This document shows, one piece after another, positions 1 through 12,905 of a DNA stretch of 64,000 bases (position 1 is the first letter of the stretch; every line of letters begins with the position of its first letter). A model generated the notes under the pieces. It was not told the origin of the DNA and searched no databases. It worked only from the letters and a program-made list of their open reading frames with translations. This stretch comes from Deltaproteobacteria bacterium. GTDB lineage: Bacteria; JADJOY01. The stretch covers positions 124,001 through 188,000 of the forward strand of contig JADJOY010000007.1 of the NCBI GenBank assembly GCA_016713535.1, read 5' to 3'. The translations under genes were made by a program, and so were the position numbers.

Positions 1-783
1 CCAGCCGACCTGCCCGGACCACCTGGCGCCGAAGCGCTCGCGTCCTTGCGCGAGGCCCGGCGGCTGGTGCTGCTGCTCGACTACGACGGGACGCTGGTTC
101 CATTCGCGTCTCGCCCCGAGCTCGCCGGCCCGGATCCGGCGCTGCTCGACCTGCTGACGGCCCTGACGGCGCGCCCGGCGACCGAGGTGCACATCGTGAG
201 CGGGCGGACCCGCGAGAGCTTGTCCGGATGGTTCGGACAGCTCGCGGCCCACCTCCACGCCGAGCACGGCCTCGCGTCGCGCTCGGCCGACGGTACGCGC
301 TGGCGCTCGCTGGCCCTTCCCGACCTGAGCTGGCGGGAGCGTGTCGCGCCGATCCTCGCCCAGTTCGCGGAACGCACGCCGGGTGCGTTCGTCGAGCGCA
401 AGGGTGCCGGGCTGGCCTGGCACTGGCGTGTCGCGGATCCGGAATTCGCCGCACACCAGGCGGACGAGCTGCGGCTCCACCTCTCGGAGCTGCTCTCCTC
501 CAGCCCTGCCGCCGTACTGGTCGGTGACAAGGTCATCGAGGTGCGCCCGGTCGGCGTCAGCAAGGGACAGATCGTGGGTCCCATCGCCGAACGCGTCCCC
601 GAGGGAACCGCGTGGGTCGCGATCGGCGACGACACCACCGACGAGGAGCTGTTCGCGGCGCTGCCCGAGGGTGGGATCGCGATCCACGTCGGCTCGAGAC
701 CGAGCCGCGCTCGCTACCGGCTGAGCGACGTCGCCGCGGTGCGGGCCCTGCTCGCGAGCCTCGTCCCGACCGTCCCGACCTGA
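1..783 (+). CDS. otsB: Trehalose-6-phosphate phosphatase (partial, possibly end of an OtsA-OtsB fusion)
   Basis: HAD-superfamily trehalose-phosphatase that dephosphorylates trehalose 6-phosphate to trehalose. Visible motifs are LLLDYDGTLVPF (nucleophile Asp of DxDGT, about 20 residues after the first TTG at 46), VSGR of motif II, and GDDTTDEELF, the Mg-binding C-terminal motif. The frame stays open to the left edge with a proline-rich linker-like stretch (PADLPGPPGAEAL), so the domain may be the C-terminal half of a bifunctional synthase/phosphatase. A stand-alone start at the TTG at 46 would give 245 residues, close to the normal OtsB size. It ends 21 bp from the convergent glucanotransferase gene. 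Product is secure; the true start is not in view. Confidence 0.9.
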   Translation, partial: PADLPGPPGAEALASLREARRLVLLLDYDGTLVPFASRPELAGPDPALLDLLTALTARPATEVHIVSGRTRESLSGWFGQLAAHLHAEHGLASRSADGTRWRSLALPDLSWRERVAPILAQFAERTPGAFVERKGAGLAWHWRVADPEFAAHQADELRLHLSELLSSSPAAVLVGDKVIEVRPVGVSKGQIVGPIAERVPEGTAWVAIGDDTTDEELFAALPEGGIAIHVGSRPSRARYRLSDVAAVRALLASLVPTVPT

Positions 784-804
784 CCTCGCGCGAGCGTCAC
801 ACGC

Positions 805-2747
805 TCATCGGCCCCCGCCGGGGAACCGCAGGCTCGCGTGCGAGGCGGACTCGAGTGCCCCGACGAGCGCGCGCGCCTCGGGGTCGGCGTCGGTGCCGCG
901 CATCCGCAGCGCCAGGCTGAGCGCGAACGGCAGATCGAGCGCGAGCCCCGCACGGCAGCGTTCGCGATGGCGCTCCGCGAAGTCGTGCGTCAGCCTGAGT
1001 GACCAGTTGCGCTCGGACACGGTGCCGGGGGTGTTGTAGGGCTCGCGCGCGCCGAAGAGATCGGTCCAGAAGAGCATCACGTTGCGCGCCGGGCTCGCGA
1101 GCAGCGAGGCGAAGAGCGCGTGCACCAGCGCACCGTCCGCCCGCGCGAGCCACACCGCGACCCGCGTCCGGTGCGCCGGCGCGAGCGCCAGCCGCGCCGA
1201 CAGGTCCGCGACCCACGGATCGCGGCGATCCGGAACGCTCCACTGCTCCACGGCGTTCCAGATCGGCGGCGTGTCGTGGTTGCCCAGCATCACCCAGTCC
1301 TCGGGATGCGCGTTCGCCACGTGGTAGACGTCGCCGGGGTCGCGGGGATCGGCCTTCTGTAACACCCGAAAGCGCCCCAGCCCGTGCCGGGCGAGCACCC
1401 GCGCCAGCGGGTGCGGCAGCGTGCTCAGCACCTCGCACACCAGGCTCGACGGCGCCCGTCCGTGCTCGCGCGCCACGGCCACGAGCGCGTCGAAGATCCC
1501 GGCAAAGCGCTCGATCTGTCGCCCGGAGAGCGCCACCACCCAGTCGTCGGCGAAGCGCGCCCTCGCCGGATCGGGGTTGAGATCGCCGCGCGCCACGCGG
1601 GCGAAGCGCGCCAGCGCCGGATGGTCGGGAAGATCGGGCGACTCGAAGAGCCGCGCGCCGTGCCGCACCGCGTGCAGCGCGTCTGGGTCGGCGGCGCGAT
1701 ACACCCACGGGCACACGTAGCCGTGGGGATGATCGATGCGCACGCCGTCGTGCTCGCCGAGCATCTTGCGGAACCGCGCGGTGAGCCAGGCGAGCGCGCC
1801 GCCGCCGCTCGCCCCTTCGTCGCCGACCTGATCGGGATCGAGCACCGGGTAGTTCCACGGCTGCCCGGCGGGAGTGGTGCGGCTCGGCGGTGCCCCGAGC
1901 CGGTAGCCGTCGAGGAGCTGCCGCCGCGCGGCCCACTCGTCACGCGGCGAGAAGCCGATCTGAAGATCGCCGAAGAGCGCGAGCCCGAGCGATCGCGCAT
2001 GACGACGAACCGCCGCGTGCGTCTCGTGGACGAGCCACTGGCCGAAGGCGAAGCGGGCGAAGGCACCACCGTGAAGCACCTCGAGCGCGGCGCGGCGGCA
2101 CACGGCCGCCTCTTCGCCCCCGGGCGGCGGCGCATGGAGCGTCCGATCCACCTCGGCCTCGGGGGTGCCTCCCCAGCTCGTCCAGTCCTCGCCGTGGTGG
2201 ATCCGGCGCAGCCACTCGAAGTGAGCGTCGCGGGTGAGCCACTCGCCCTGTGCACTCAGCCAGCGCTCGAACGGAGCGCGCTCGGCGGGCGGAGCGCGAA
2301 CGAACGTCAGGTACGCCTCGTCCAGGAGCCGATCCATCGCCGCGTGAGCGTGGCGGTGCTGGGTGCGCTCGGCCGGGCCGTGCGGACGGCTGGCGATCGC
2401 GGCGTCACGACTTTCGTGGCGGACCGAGCGCGCCAGCGTGACGGCACCGTCGTCGTCGCCGGGGGAGCCCAGCAGCGGGATCGAGAGCGTATCGCGGGAG
2501 AACTGCGCGCCGTCGTAGGGCGAGGCGTTGCCCTCGGCGAGCAAGCCGCGCGGCCCGAGCTGCAGGCCCGTGAAGCCGCTCGCGTGGGCGAGCTCGAGCA
2601 CGCGCCGGCCGGCGCGAGTGGCCGGCGACCCACGCCCGACGTCCTCGTCGGGATCGCACGGGAAGCTCGCGTCATGGATGCCGAGCAACAGCCGCTCGAC
2701 GCCCAGGTGCGCCCGAGCAGCGGAGATCGGGTCGTGGCAGGCGTCGC

Positions 2748-2751
<4 letters not shown>
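805..2751 (-). CDS. malQ: 4-alpha-glucanotransferase (amylomaltase, GH77)
   Basis: Cytoplasmic disproportionating enzyme that moves alpha-1,4-glucan segments between malto-oligosaccharides. About 648 residues. GH77 landmarks: SPYDGAQF near the N-terminus, LFGDLQIGF, GVRIDHPHG with the catalytic Asp nucleophile, CEVLSTLP with the acid/base Glu, and LGNHDTPP with the transition-state Asp. The GTG start at 2751 is chosen because it overlaps the TGA of the upstream trehalose synthase (GTGA), indicating translational coupling. The in-frame sequence upstream of this start is arginine-rich shadow. With TreS-maltokinase and OtsB it forms a trehalose/maltose/glucan interconversion group. No glgE or glgB is in view. 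Confidence 0.91.
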
Positions 2752-6164
<3,413 letters not shown>

Positions 6165-6447
6165 GAGGAGCCGAGGGGGGTCATCCGGGCGCCGCGCGCG
6201 GCCGGATGGGGGGGCGTGCGCGGGAGCTCCGGGCGCGACGATCGTATGGGATTCTATCGTTCCCCTACCCCGCTCGATACGGACGCGGACACCGCGGCCA
6301 CGACGAGGTCGGTGACCTGCACCGGGATCGGGAGCGCGACGCTCACGGTCCACCCTCGCCGGATCGCCGCGCGAGCGCCGAGTGGCGCACGAGGCGAGAA
6401 CCGGCTACTCGGGCGGTCTCGCCGAGCGAGCGAAGGCGCCGACCCGC

Positions 6448-8574
6448 TCAATGGCCATCTCCGACGAACACCGGGTCGTCGGCGTCGACCCCGTCGGCCG
6501 GGGTGATTCGCCTGGTCTCGAGCGTGACGAGGTCGAGCGCGTGCAGGTCGGCCTCGCCCTCTTCGGTGCGCTGGACGATCAAGGCGCGGCTGCCGGCCCA
6601 GGTCGGCGAGTCGCCCGCGGTCGCGACGCGCCGCTCGCTGCCGGCCCACAGGTCGGCGACCCAGATCCCCGAGTCGGATGCGAAGGCGAGCATCGACCCG
6701 TCGGGCGAGAACGCAAGGTCGCGGGCTCCGAGATGCGCGGACACGACCGTCACCAGCGATCCGTCGAGCTCCTGGACGACGACCGCCCCGTCGTGCGCTC
6801 GCGCGATGCGCCCGCCGGCCCGGTCGAACGTGACGTCGTCGGCGGGACCGAGGCCCTCGCCGAATCCACAGCCCTGGCCAGCGGACACCTCGGCGACCAC
6901 CGCCTGGGTCTGGCTGCCCGATCGGTTGCTGACGAAGGCGAAGCGGCGCGCGCCGCCATCGAGGGACGCGGCCCGGTCGAAGCTGACCCCGCTCCCGGGA
7001 TCGACCGTCAGCCGCCGGAGGGAACCGTCGAGGCGGTCGAGGAGATGGATCCCGCGGCGCTCGCCAGGCGCGCGGCCCGTCGCGTCGAAGGCGATCCACC
7101 TTCCATCGGACGACGCCGACGGACGGCGCGGGTCGAGGAGGACGGGCCCGGTGAGCGCCCCCGGCTCGCCCACGGCCACCAGCGACTCGTCGAGCGGAAG
7201 GAAGGTCAGCCGGCTGCCGACGCCGGGGATCGACTCCGCGTACACGACACCCGGCGCGAGCTGGCGGTTGTCGCGATCGAGGTCGTCCGCGGCGACGTCC
7301 ACCGAGAACCTCACATCCATCGTCGATCCCGGCTCGGCCTCGGTCGCCAGGAATACGTTGACCGTCTCGTTCGCCTCCGGGTTGATCGAAGCGAGATCCG
7401 CGGCGACCTGCGCCCGCTCGACGCTCACCGCCGTGCGCGGCGGACGATCGAGGGTGATGATCAGATCGGCGCGGTCGCGATACGGAATCCCCGGGTGGTA
7501 AGAGAAGTACGTGCCCGCCCGCACGTGCTGGCTCTGGTCGAGGATCAGCCGGCCCGAGGGCGGCAGGTCCTCGATCAAGCGACGCCGCTCGACCGCGTGT
7601 GCGCCCAGTGGCGGCACCAGCAGGTCGTGGATGACGTGTCCGTCCGGAAGGACGACGGACGCGGTCTGGACGTCGTGGAAGGCTGCGATGCCTCCCTGGG
7701 GCGGCGGCTCCCCGCATTCGTCGAGCAGGCCGTGCAGCGTGGGGCCACGCAGCGCGTTGCCGCCCACGAATCCGAGCCGCGCTCGCACCCGGGCCCGCAG
7801 GGCCACGCGAAACGCCAGCGTCGGCGCTTCGCGGGCGGCGTCCCACCGCAGGGTGCACTCGACCGCGGCCAGCGCAGCCTCGGAGTCGACCAGGTACGTC
7901 AGCTCGATCGTGTCGGCATCCAGCTCGCGCAGCACGACGTCCTCGACGTGCTGCGCATAGTCGCCGTCACCGAAGGGCTCGCCGATGATCCCGGTGCGCA
8001 GCGTGGTCCCGAGCAGCTTGGGCGCCGAGGCGCCCCCCACCACCATGAAGCCGTCGGCGGTGAACACCACGGTCACGGGGAACTCACCCGACGCGGCCGG
8101 GTGAAGGAACCACAGCCGGTTGATGGACTTGCCGAGGCGGAAGTGGTCGTCCACCTCCTCCATGGGGATCGACGTCTCGGTGGGGTCGAAGTCCGTCGGA
8201 GCCGGCGCCGCGAGCTCGTCGCCGACGCGGATCGAGGGGAAGCAGTGAAAGGGCCTGCCGCCGATCCGGGCCTCCACCGACCAGCCCTCCGCGCGATCGA
8301 GCAGCTTGCTGCCACGCAAGCGGTTCAGATCGACGTAGCTCTGGCGGTCGAGCGCGGTCTCGCTCGCCGCGCAGTGGTGCGGGGTCCAGACCTGCGTCGC
8401 TCGCGCCGCGAGGCCCTCGCGAAGGCGAGCAAACGCAACGCCCGGGGCGAGCGTAGGGTGCGAATCGGAGGCAGCGTGGGCGTTCGTGCCCGCCACGATC
8501 GCCAGCCACGCCAGCCCGCGCGCGGCGCGCACCACTGCGCCCCGCCTCCGCGGCGGGCAGGTGGGGCGGGTCAT
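6448..8574 (-). CDS. Exported protein with C-terminal PD40/TolB-like beta-propeller
   Basis: About 708 residues. An Arg-rich N-region and hydrophobic stretch (GLAWLAIVAGTNAHA) form a signal peptide, so it should act outside the cytoplasm. The C-terminal third has PD40-type strands such as RPSASSDGRWIAFDATG and DLAFSPDGSMLAFAS, which build TolB-like propellers used for binding partners. The N-terminal 350 residues start with SYVDLNRLRGSKLLDRAEG and I cannot assign them to a family. ATG at 8574 overlaps the stop of a tiny membrane-peptide ORF (ATGA), which suggests coupled translation. Binding partner and substrate are unknown. Downstream is a 283-bp gap before treS. Confidence 0.76.
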   Translation of the reverse strand: MTRPTCPPRRRGAVVRAARGLAWLAIVAGTNAHAASDSHPTLAPGVAFARLREGLAARATQVWTPHHCAASETALDRQSYVDLNRLRGSKLLDRAEGWSVEARIGGRPFHCFPSIRVGDELAAPAPTDFDPTETSIPMEEVDDHFRLGKSINRLWFLHPAASGEFPVTVVFTADGFMVVGGASAPKLLGTTLRTGIIGEPFGDGDYAQHVEDVVLRELDADTIELTYLVDSEAALAAVECTLRWDAAREAPTLAFRVALRARVRARLGFVGGNALRGPTLHGLLDECGEPPPQGGIAAFHDVQTASVVLPDGHVIHDLLVPPLGAHAVERRRLIEDLPPSGRLILDQSQHVRAGTYFSYHPGIPYRDRADLIITLDRPPRTAVSVERAQVAADLASINPEANETVNVFLATEAEPGSTMDVRFSVDVAADDLDRDNRQLAPGVVYAESIPGVGSRLTFLPLDESLVAVGEPGALTGPVLLDPRRPSASSDGRWIAFDATGRAPGERRGIHLLDRLDGSLRRLTVDPGSGVSFDRAASLDGGARRFAFVSNRSGSQTQAVVAEVSAGQGCGFGEGLGPADDVTFDRAGGRIARAHDGAVVVQELDGSLVTVVSAHLGARDLAFSPDGSMLAFASDSGIWVADLWAGSERRVATAGDSPTWAGSRALIVQRTEEGEADLHALDLVTLETRRITPADGVDADDPVFVGDGH

Positions 8575-8657
8575 CCGACGGCACCCGTGGCGATGGCGCG
8601 GGCGTAGAGCCACGCCACCGCGAACGCGTACACGGCGATCATGAACAGGCTGGTCAT
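8571..8657 (-). CDS. Possible 28-residue single-pass membrane peptide
   Basis: Reads MTSLFMIAVYAFAVAWLYAR and then eight more residues ending GAVG. One hydrophobic helix is followed by a basic residue, reminiscent of small accessory membrane peptides such as CcmD, although no homology is claimed. Its TGA overlaps the ATG of the propeller gene by 4 bp. I see no good Shine-Dalgarno; an in-frame start up to 43 codons upstream is possible. The rest of the gap to the glycosyltransferase at 8917 holds nothing I recognise. Confidence 0.36.
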   Translation of the reverse strand: MTSLFMIAVYAFAVAWLYARAIATGAVG

Positions 8658-8916
8658 CGGGCATGCACCGGTCGCGCCGCGAGCGGCGACGACGGAAGGC
8701 GGCCCGACCTCCCGGAAGTCCTGCGACGGCGAATCCGCGTCGCACCCTTTGAGCTCGCCGGTCCGCCACGACCGGCTGGCGATCACGCGGAGAACCTACC
8801 GGCGCCCGATTCGCCCCGTCAACGCAACGCGCCTGGGCGCCGCCGCGCACAGCAGCGCCGGTTCGTCCGCAACCGCCGGCACCGAATCGGCACGCCTGTC
8901 GACCGGAAGGCCATGC

Positions 8917-9987
8917 TCATCTCTGCAGCGCCAGGATCGCATCGACCGCGCGATCGGAGCCGTCGACGCGCTCGGGGAAGCGCTCGGGCATCGCGAGGAT
9001 CCTCTCCAGCGCCTCCGCGATGCCGCGGGGCTCGAGCTGCTCGGGCGGGATCTCGAGCGAGGTCAGCTCGCGTTCCAGCCACTCCACCATCGGTGGCGTC
9101 TCGGGGAAGTCCGCGCGAGCCGCGTACAGGAACCGCGTGCGGTTCCCGGCGGCCTCGGCGATGGTGCCGTAGCCGGGCTTCGAGAACACCACGTCGCAGC
9201 CCGCCACCAGGCTCGGGTACGCGACGTCGGGGACGTAGGAGGCGTCGTCGCGGGACGCGAGCGGCGGCAGCGGCGGTGCGGTGATCCACCGCACTCCCGC
9301 GATCCGTGGCAAGCGGCGCTCGAGGCCGGCGAGGCCGAAGCCGCCGAACGAGAGCAGCACCAGCTTCTCCCCGGGCCTCTCCACGGCCGCTCGCCACGCG
9401 CGCGCGTCGCCGGTGGCGAGCCGGGACACGATCCCGATCTCGCGCACCGCGGGAAACCCGACCAGCTCCGGCCCCGGGGTCATGCGCAACGCGAGCGGCG
9501 TGACCGCGTGCGCGGCACGTGCCAGCTCGCTCCACGGCGCGAAGCGCGCGTCGCTCGCGGCGTAGTGACCGTAGATGAAGGCCCAGTCGAAGTTCGTCGA
9601 GGCGAGCCGCGGCAGCCCGAGCTCGGCCGCCGCGCGCAGCGCCGCTGGCGGCACGTCGGCCACCACCCGGTCGGCTCCGCTCGCGCGTAGCTTGTGCACC
9701 AGCTCGGGTACCGGGCCCGCGCCGCGCCACAAGGCGTCGAGGAGGCCGAGGGTGGCGTCGAGGTCGTGGGTGATGCCGTCGGCCTGCGCGACGCCCACGT
9801 CCATCTTCACCGGCTCGATGTTCCAGCGCTCCGACTCGCCCAGGAAGCCCGCGAAGATCGCGCGCGGGATCCTCGACCAGAAGGTCACGCGCGCGCGCGG
9901 CTCGCGCTCGAGGAGGCGCTTCGCCACCGCCATCTGGCGGGCGCCGTGGCCGTAGCCGTGGTCGGTGATCGCGAACAGCACGTGCAT
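8917..9987 (-). CDS. GT-B fold glycosyltransferase
   Basis: About 356 residues. The N-terminus MHVLFAITDHGYGHGARQM carries the HGxGHGxR signature of GT-B glycosyltransferases related to MurG/GT28 and the N-terminal domain of L-arabinokinase. The C-terminal half contains LLSFGGFGLAGLE and CDVVFSKPGYGTIAEA, the nucleotide-sugar loop typical of GT28-like enzymes. It probably transfers a sugar in the cytoplasm or at the inner membrane face; donor and acceptor are unknown. A GGGGGA ribosome-binding site precedes the ATG at 9987. It is divergent from the flavin monooxygenase across 93 bp. Confidence 0.82.
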   Translation of the reverse strand: MHVLFAITDHGYGHGARQMAVAKRLLEREPRARVTFWSRIPRAIFAGFLGESERWNIEPVKMDVGVAQADGITHDLDATLGLLDALWRGAGPVPELVHKLRASGADRVVADVPPAALRAAAELGLPRLASTNFDWAFIYGHYAASDARFAPWSELARAAHAVTPLALRMTPGPELVGFPAVREIGIVSRLATGDARAWRAAVERPGEKLVLLSFGGFGLAGLERRLPRIAGVRWITAPPLPPLASRDDASYVPDVAYPSLVAGCDVVFSKPGYGTIAEAAGNRTRFLYAARADFPETPPMVEWLERELTSLEIPPEQLEPRGIAEALERILAMPERFPERVDGSDRAVDAILALQR

Positions 9988-10080
9988 GGAATCCCCCGGA
10001 CCGCCTGCGCGGCGGCGCGAGCGTGTCACGAGCGCGGTGGCTCGTCACCCGGATCGCGGCGATGTGGCAATCTCGTCGTC

Positions 10081-11577
10081 ATGGAACGCATTCGTACGGT
10101 TGCGGTGATCGGCGCGGGGTCGAGCGGCATCACCGGCGCCAAGTGCGCCATCGACGAAGGGCTCGAGCCCACGGTCTTCGAGCAGTCCGCCGAGATCGGC
10201 GGGAACTGGGTGTATCGGCCCGAGGAGTCGCACTCGAGCTGCTATCGCTCGCTCTACATCAACACCTCGCGGGAGATCATGGCGTATTCGGACTTCCCGA
10301 TGTCCGAGACGCTCCCCGACTACCCGCACAACACCCACATCGTCCGCTACTTCGAGGACTACGTGGAGCGGTTCCGGCTGCGCGAGCGCATCCGCTTCCT
10401 CCACACCGTGACGCGCGTGACCTCGAGCGGCGCGCGCTGGGACGTGACCACGACGCGCCCCGACGGCACGTCGGCCACGAGGACCTTCGACGCGCTGATG
10501 GTGGCGAACGGCCACCACTGGTCGCCGCGCTGGCCACGCCCCGCCTACCCCGGCGCCGACACGTTCCGCGGCCGCCAGATCCACAGCCACTCCTACAAGG
10601 AGCCGAGCGTTCTCGCGGGGCGGCGCGTGGTCGTCGTCGGCATCGGCAACAGCGCCGTCGACATCGCCGTCGAGGCCTCGCACGTCGCCGAATCCGTCCA
10701 CCTGAGCACCCGCAGCGGCGCGTGGGTGGTGCCGAAGTACTTCTTCGGCAAGCCCCTCGACCATCTGGCGATCACGCGCCTCGGCGCCAAGGTGCCGCTC
10801 GAGATGACCGGCCAGATCGCGCGCAAGCGGCTCGCGAAGTTCCAGGGCGCGCTCGGGAGCTGGGGGCTGCCTCAGCCCAGGTTCGGGCCCCATCAGGCGC
10901 ACCCCACGATCTCGAACGAGCTCCTCGGGCGGATCGGCCACGGCGCGGTGGTGATCGAGCCGAACGTGGCGCGGCTCGAGCCCGAGCACGTGGTGTTCGA
11001 CGACGGCTCGCGGGTTGCCGCGGACCTCGTGATCTGGTGCACGGGCTACGACCTGCGCTTCCCGTTCTTCGACGAGGCGCTGGTGCGCGTCGAGGACAAC
11101 CGCCTCGATCTCTACAAGCGCGTGTTCCATCCCGACCTCGGCGCGAGCGTCGCGTTCCTGGGCCTGGTGCAGCCGCTCGGCGCGATCATGCCGATCGCCG
11201 AGATGCAGGCGCGCTGGGCGGCGCGGGTGTGGACCGGAGACGCGCGGCTCCCCGACCGCGACGGGATGCGCGCCGACATCGCGCGCATGCACGACGCCGT
11301 GGCGCGCCGCTACACCCCATCCGCGCGGCACACCATCCAGGTCGACTTCTTCGCCTACATGGACGAGCTCGCCGACGAGATCGGCGTGCGCCCGCGGGTG
11401 TGGAAGCACCCGAAGCTGTGGGCGGCGCTGATGCTCGGTCCGGCCGCGCCCGCGCAGTACCGGCTCGAAGGCCCGGGAGCGTGGAGCGGGGCGGCGGACG
11501 CGGTGCTGGCCGCCTTCGCGCGCGGCCTCGGCAAGCGGCCGGCGTCGGGCCGGCCTCTGCCGGGCGCGCACGGATGA
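10081..11577 (+). CDS. Flavin-containing monooxygenase (FMO/BVMO-like)
   Basis: 498 residues, class B flavoprotein monooxygenase using FAD and NADPH for N-, S- or Baeyer-Villiger oxygenation. FAD Rossmann motif GAGSSGITGAKCA begins near residue 11. The family fingerprint FRGRQIHSHSYKEP (FxGxxxHxxxY) sits near 167-180. The second dinucleotide-binding motif VVVGIGNSAVDIA follows, and the late ATG-type motif VIWCTGYDL is present. The fingerprint fits FMO better than classical BVMO, which ends in W. The substrate cannot be read from sequence. It is the last gene before a convergent junction marked by a hairpin. Confidence 0.91.
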   Translation: MERIRTVAVIGAGSSGITGAKCAIDEGLEPTVFEQSAEIGGNWVYRPEESHSSCYRSLYINTSREIMAYSDFPMSETLPDYPHNTHIVRYFEDYVERFRLRERIRFLHTVTRVTSSGARWDVTTTRPDGTSATRTFDALMVANGHHWSPRWPRPAYPGADTFRGRQIHSHSYKEPSVLAGRRVVVVGIGNSAVDIAVEASHVAESVHLSTRSGAWVVPKYFFGKPLDHLAITRLGAKVPLEMTGQIARKRLAKFQGALGSWGLPQPRFGPHQAHPTISNELLGRIGHGAVVIEPNVARLEPEHVVFDDGSRVAADLVIWCTGYDLRFPFFDEALVRVEDNRLDLYKRVFHPDLGASVAFLGLVQPLGAIMPIAEMQARWAARVWTGDARLPDRDGMRADIARMHDAVARRYTPSARHTIQVDFFAYMDELADEIGVRPRVWKHPKLWAALMLGPAAPAQYRLEGPGAWSGAADAVLAAFARGLGKRPASGRPLPGAHG

Positions 11578-11583
11578 ACGGCG

Positions 11584-11607
11584 GGGTCGTCGACGAAGCG
11601 ACGCCCC
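11584..11607. terminator. CTTCGT/ACGAAG-loop hairpin, copy 1 (bidirectional terminator candidate)
   Basis: Nine-pair stem with one mismatch: arms 11584-11592 and 11599-11607 around the hexaloop ACGAAG, between the convergent flavin monooxygenase and a lipoprotein gene. No T-tract on either side. The same loop with other stem sequences recurs near 51.5, 56.9 and 60.7 kb. Confidence 0.55.
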
Positions 11608-11620
11608 CCCACCCGATCGC

Positions 11621-12760
11621 TCAGGATCGAAGCCGGTAAGGACTCTGGAACGCCGGCAGGTAGGGCCCGTCGCCGAGCTCCTTGGCGAGCGCCTGGTGCG
11701 CCGGTGTCGCCGGCAGCTCGCGGCTCCAGTCCGTCCACCCGGCGACGAGCGCGGCGCGGAAGAGCTTCACCGACGCCTCGGTCGGCAGCTTCGCGGCGAC
11801 CTTGCCGGCGCCGTAGCGAAGCGACGCCACCTCGCCCCCCACCGCCTTCGCCGCGGCCGCGGGCTCGGCGAGCGCTTCGAACAGGCAGCCGAGCGCGCGC
11901 TCGCCGTAGCGCGCCACCACCGAATCGGCGAGCGGCGGCACCTCGCCCGAGCCGCCCTGGAGGAACTCGTTCATGACCACCGGCATCGCGAGCAGCGCGA
12001 CGGCCTCGCGGATCGCGCCGTCCGGAAGCCCGGCGTCGGGCAGCGCGACGAGCTTCGTGAACGTCTTGTCCTCGAAGTAGCGGGTCTTCTTCACGACGCT
12101 CCAGCGCGGGTCCGCGTCCGGGCACGGCAGCGGTCGCATCGGCCTGGCGAGCCCGGGATCGGCGTGGAACCGGAAGCGCTGGGCCGCCGGGCTCGGGTAG
12201 AGCGTGACGAGCGCGCGCAGCACGTCGGACTTGGCCGCGTAGCTCGTGTAGCCCCACTTCGCACGCTGAACCTGCTCGGCCGCGGAGCGCAGCATCGCCT
12301 CGGCGTCGCTGCCCCAGCGCTGCCGCGCCTCGATCAGCTCACCGGCGCCGCGGGAGATCTCGTCCGGCCCCTTCTTGAACTCGACGCCATCCGGGCGCTC
12401 GACGATCGACTTCTCGAGGAACTTGTAGACTGCGTCGGGGTCGGGGATCGGCTCGCCGGCGAGCGATCGGGCGGCGGCCTCGACCAGCTTCCCCACCGAC
12501 TCGGCGGTGGCGGGATCGGGGAGCCCGAGGAGCGCCGCCACGTCTGGCTTGGCTGGCTCGGGAGATGGTGTGGGCTCGGGGGCAGCTGCTGGCGCGGGTG
12601 CCGCAGCGCTGGCGACGGTGGCAGCAGGCGCGCTCGCGGCCCCCGGCGGAGCCGCGCCACGGTCACAGCCCGTGAGCCCGGCCGCCAGCGCGAGGATCGC
12701 CACGCCCGTCCCGAGCCCGCGCGTGCGAATCCAGTCGACGACGGCTCGCGATCGATTCAT
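11621..12760 (-). CDS. Hypothetical lipoprotein
   Basis: About 379 residues. Signal peptide with hydrophobic core GVAILALAAG and lipobox LTGC (Cys about residue 32), then an Ala/Pro-rich linker of about 35 residues, so the folded part should be displayed from a membrane. The remainder is soluble and mostly helical by composition, with KKGPDEISRGAGELIEARQR and WSVVKKTRYFEDKTF. I recognise no family. ATG at 12760 was chosen for its strong Shine-Dalgarno (AGGGGGG). Divergent from the sulfotransferase and convergent with the monooxygenase. Confidence 0.8.
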   Translation of the reverse strand: MNRSRAVVDWIRTRGLGTGVAILALAAGLTGCDRGAAPPGAASAPAATVASAAAPAPAAAPEPTPSPEPAKPDVAALLGLPDPATAESVGKLVEAAARSLAGEPIPDPDAVYKFLEKSIVERPDGVEFKKGPDEISRGAGELIEARQRWGSDAEAMLRSAAEQVQRAKWGYTSYAAKSDVLRALVTLYPSPAAQRFRFHADPGLARPMRPLPCPDADPRWSVVKKTRYFEDKTFTKLVALPDAGLPDGAIREAVALLAMPVVMNEFLQGGSGEVPPLADSVVARYGERALGCLFEALAEPAAAAKAVGGEVASLRYGAGKVAAKLPTEASVKLFRAALVAGWTDWSRELPATPAHQALAKELGDGPYLPAFQSPYRLRS

Positions 12761-12905
12761 GCGCCCCCCTGGTGAATCCGGCTGGTGTGCCCGGGACACG
12801 GACCCGCGCCCGAGAAACGTGCTAACTCTTTTCGGCGGCGACGGTGCCCGCGGTGGGCTCGTCGGCTCCGGACTTCGCTCTCGTCAGCACAGGAAGAAAC
12901 CGCCG

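Noticed and set aside
6382-8607. Plus-strand open frame of about 741 codons opposite the propeller gene
   Set aside because: Low-complexity Arg/Gly/Asp composition and no motif; the opposite strand has a signal peptide and PD40 repeats.
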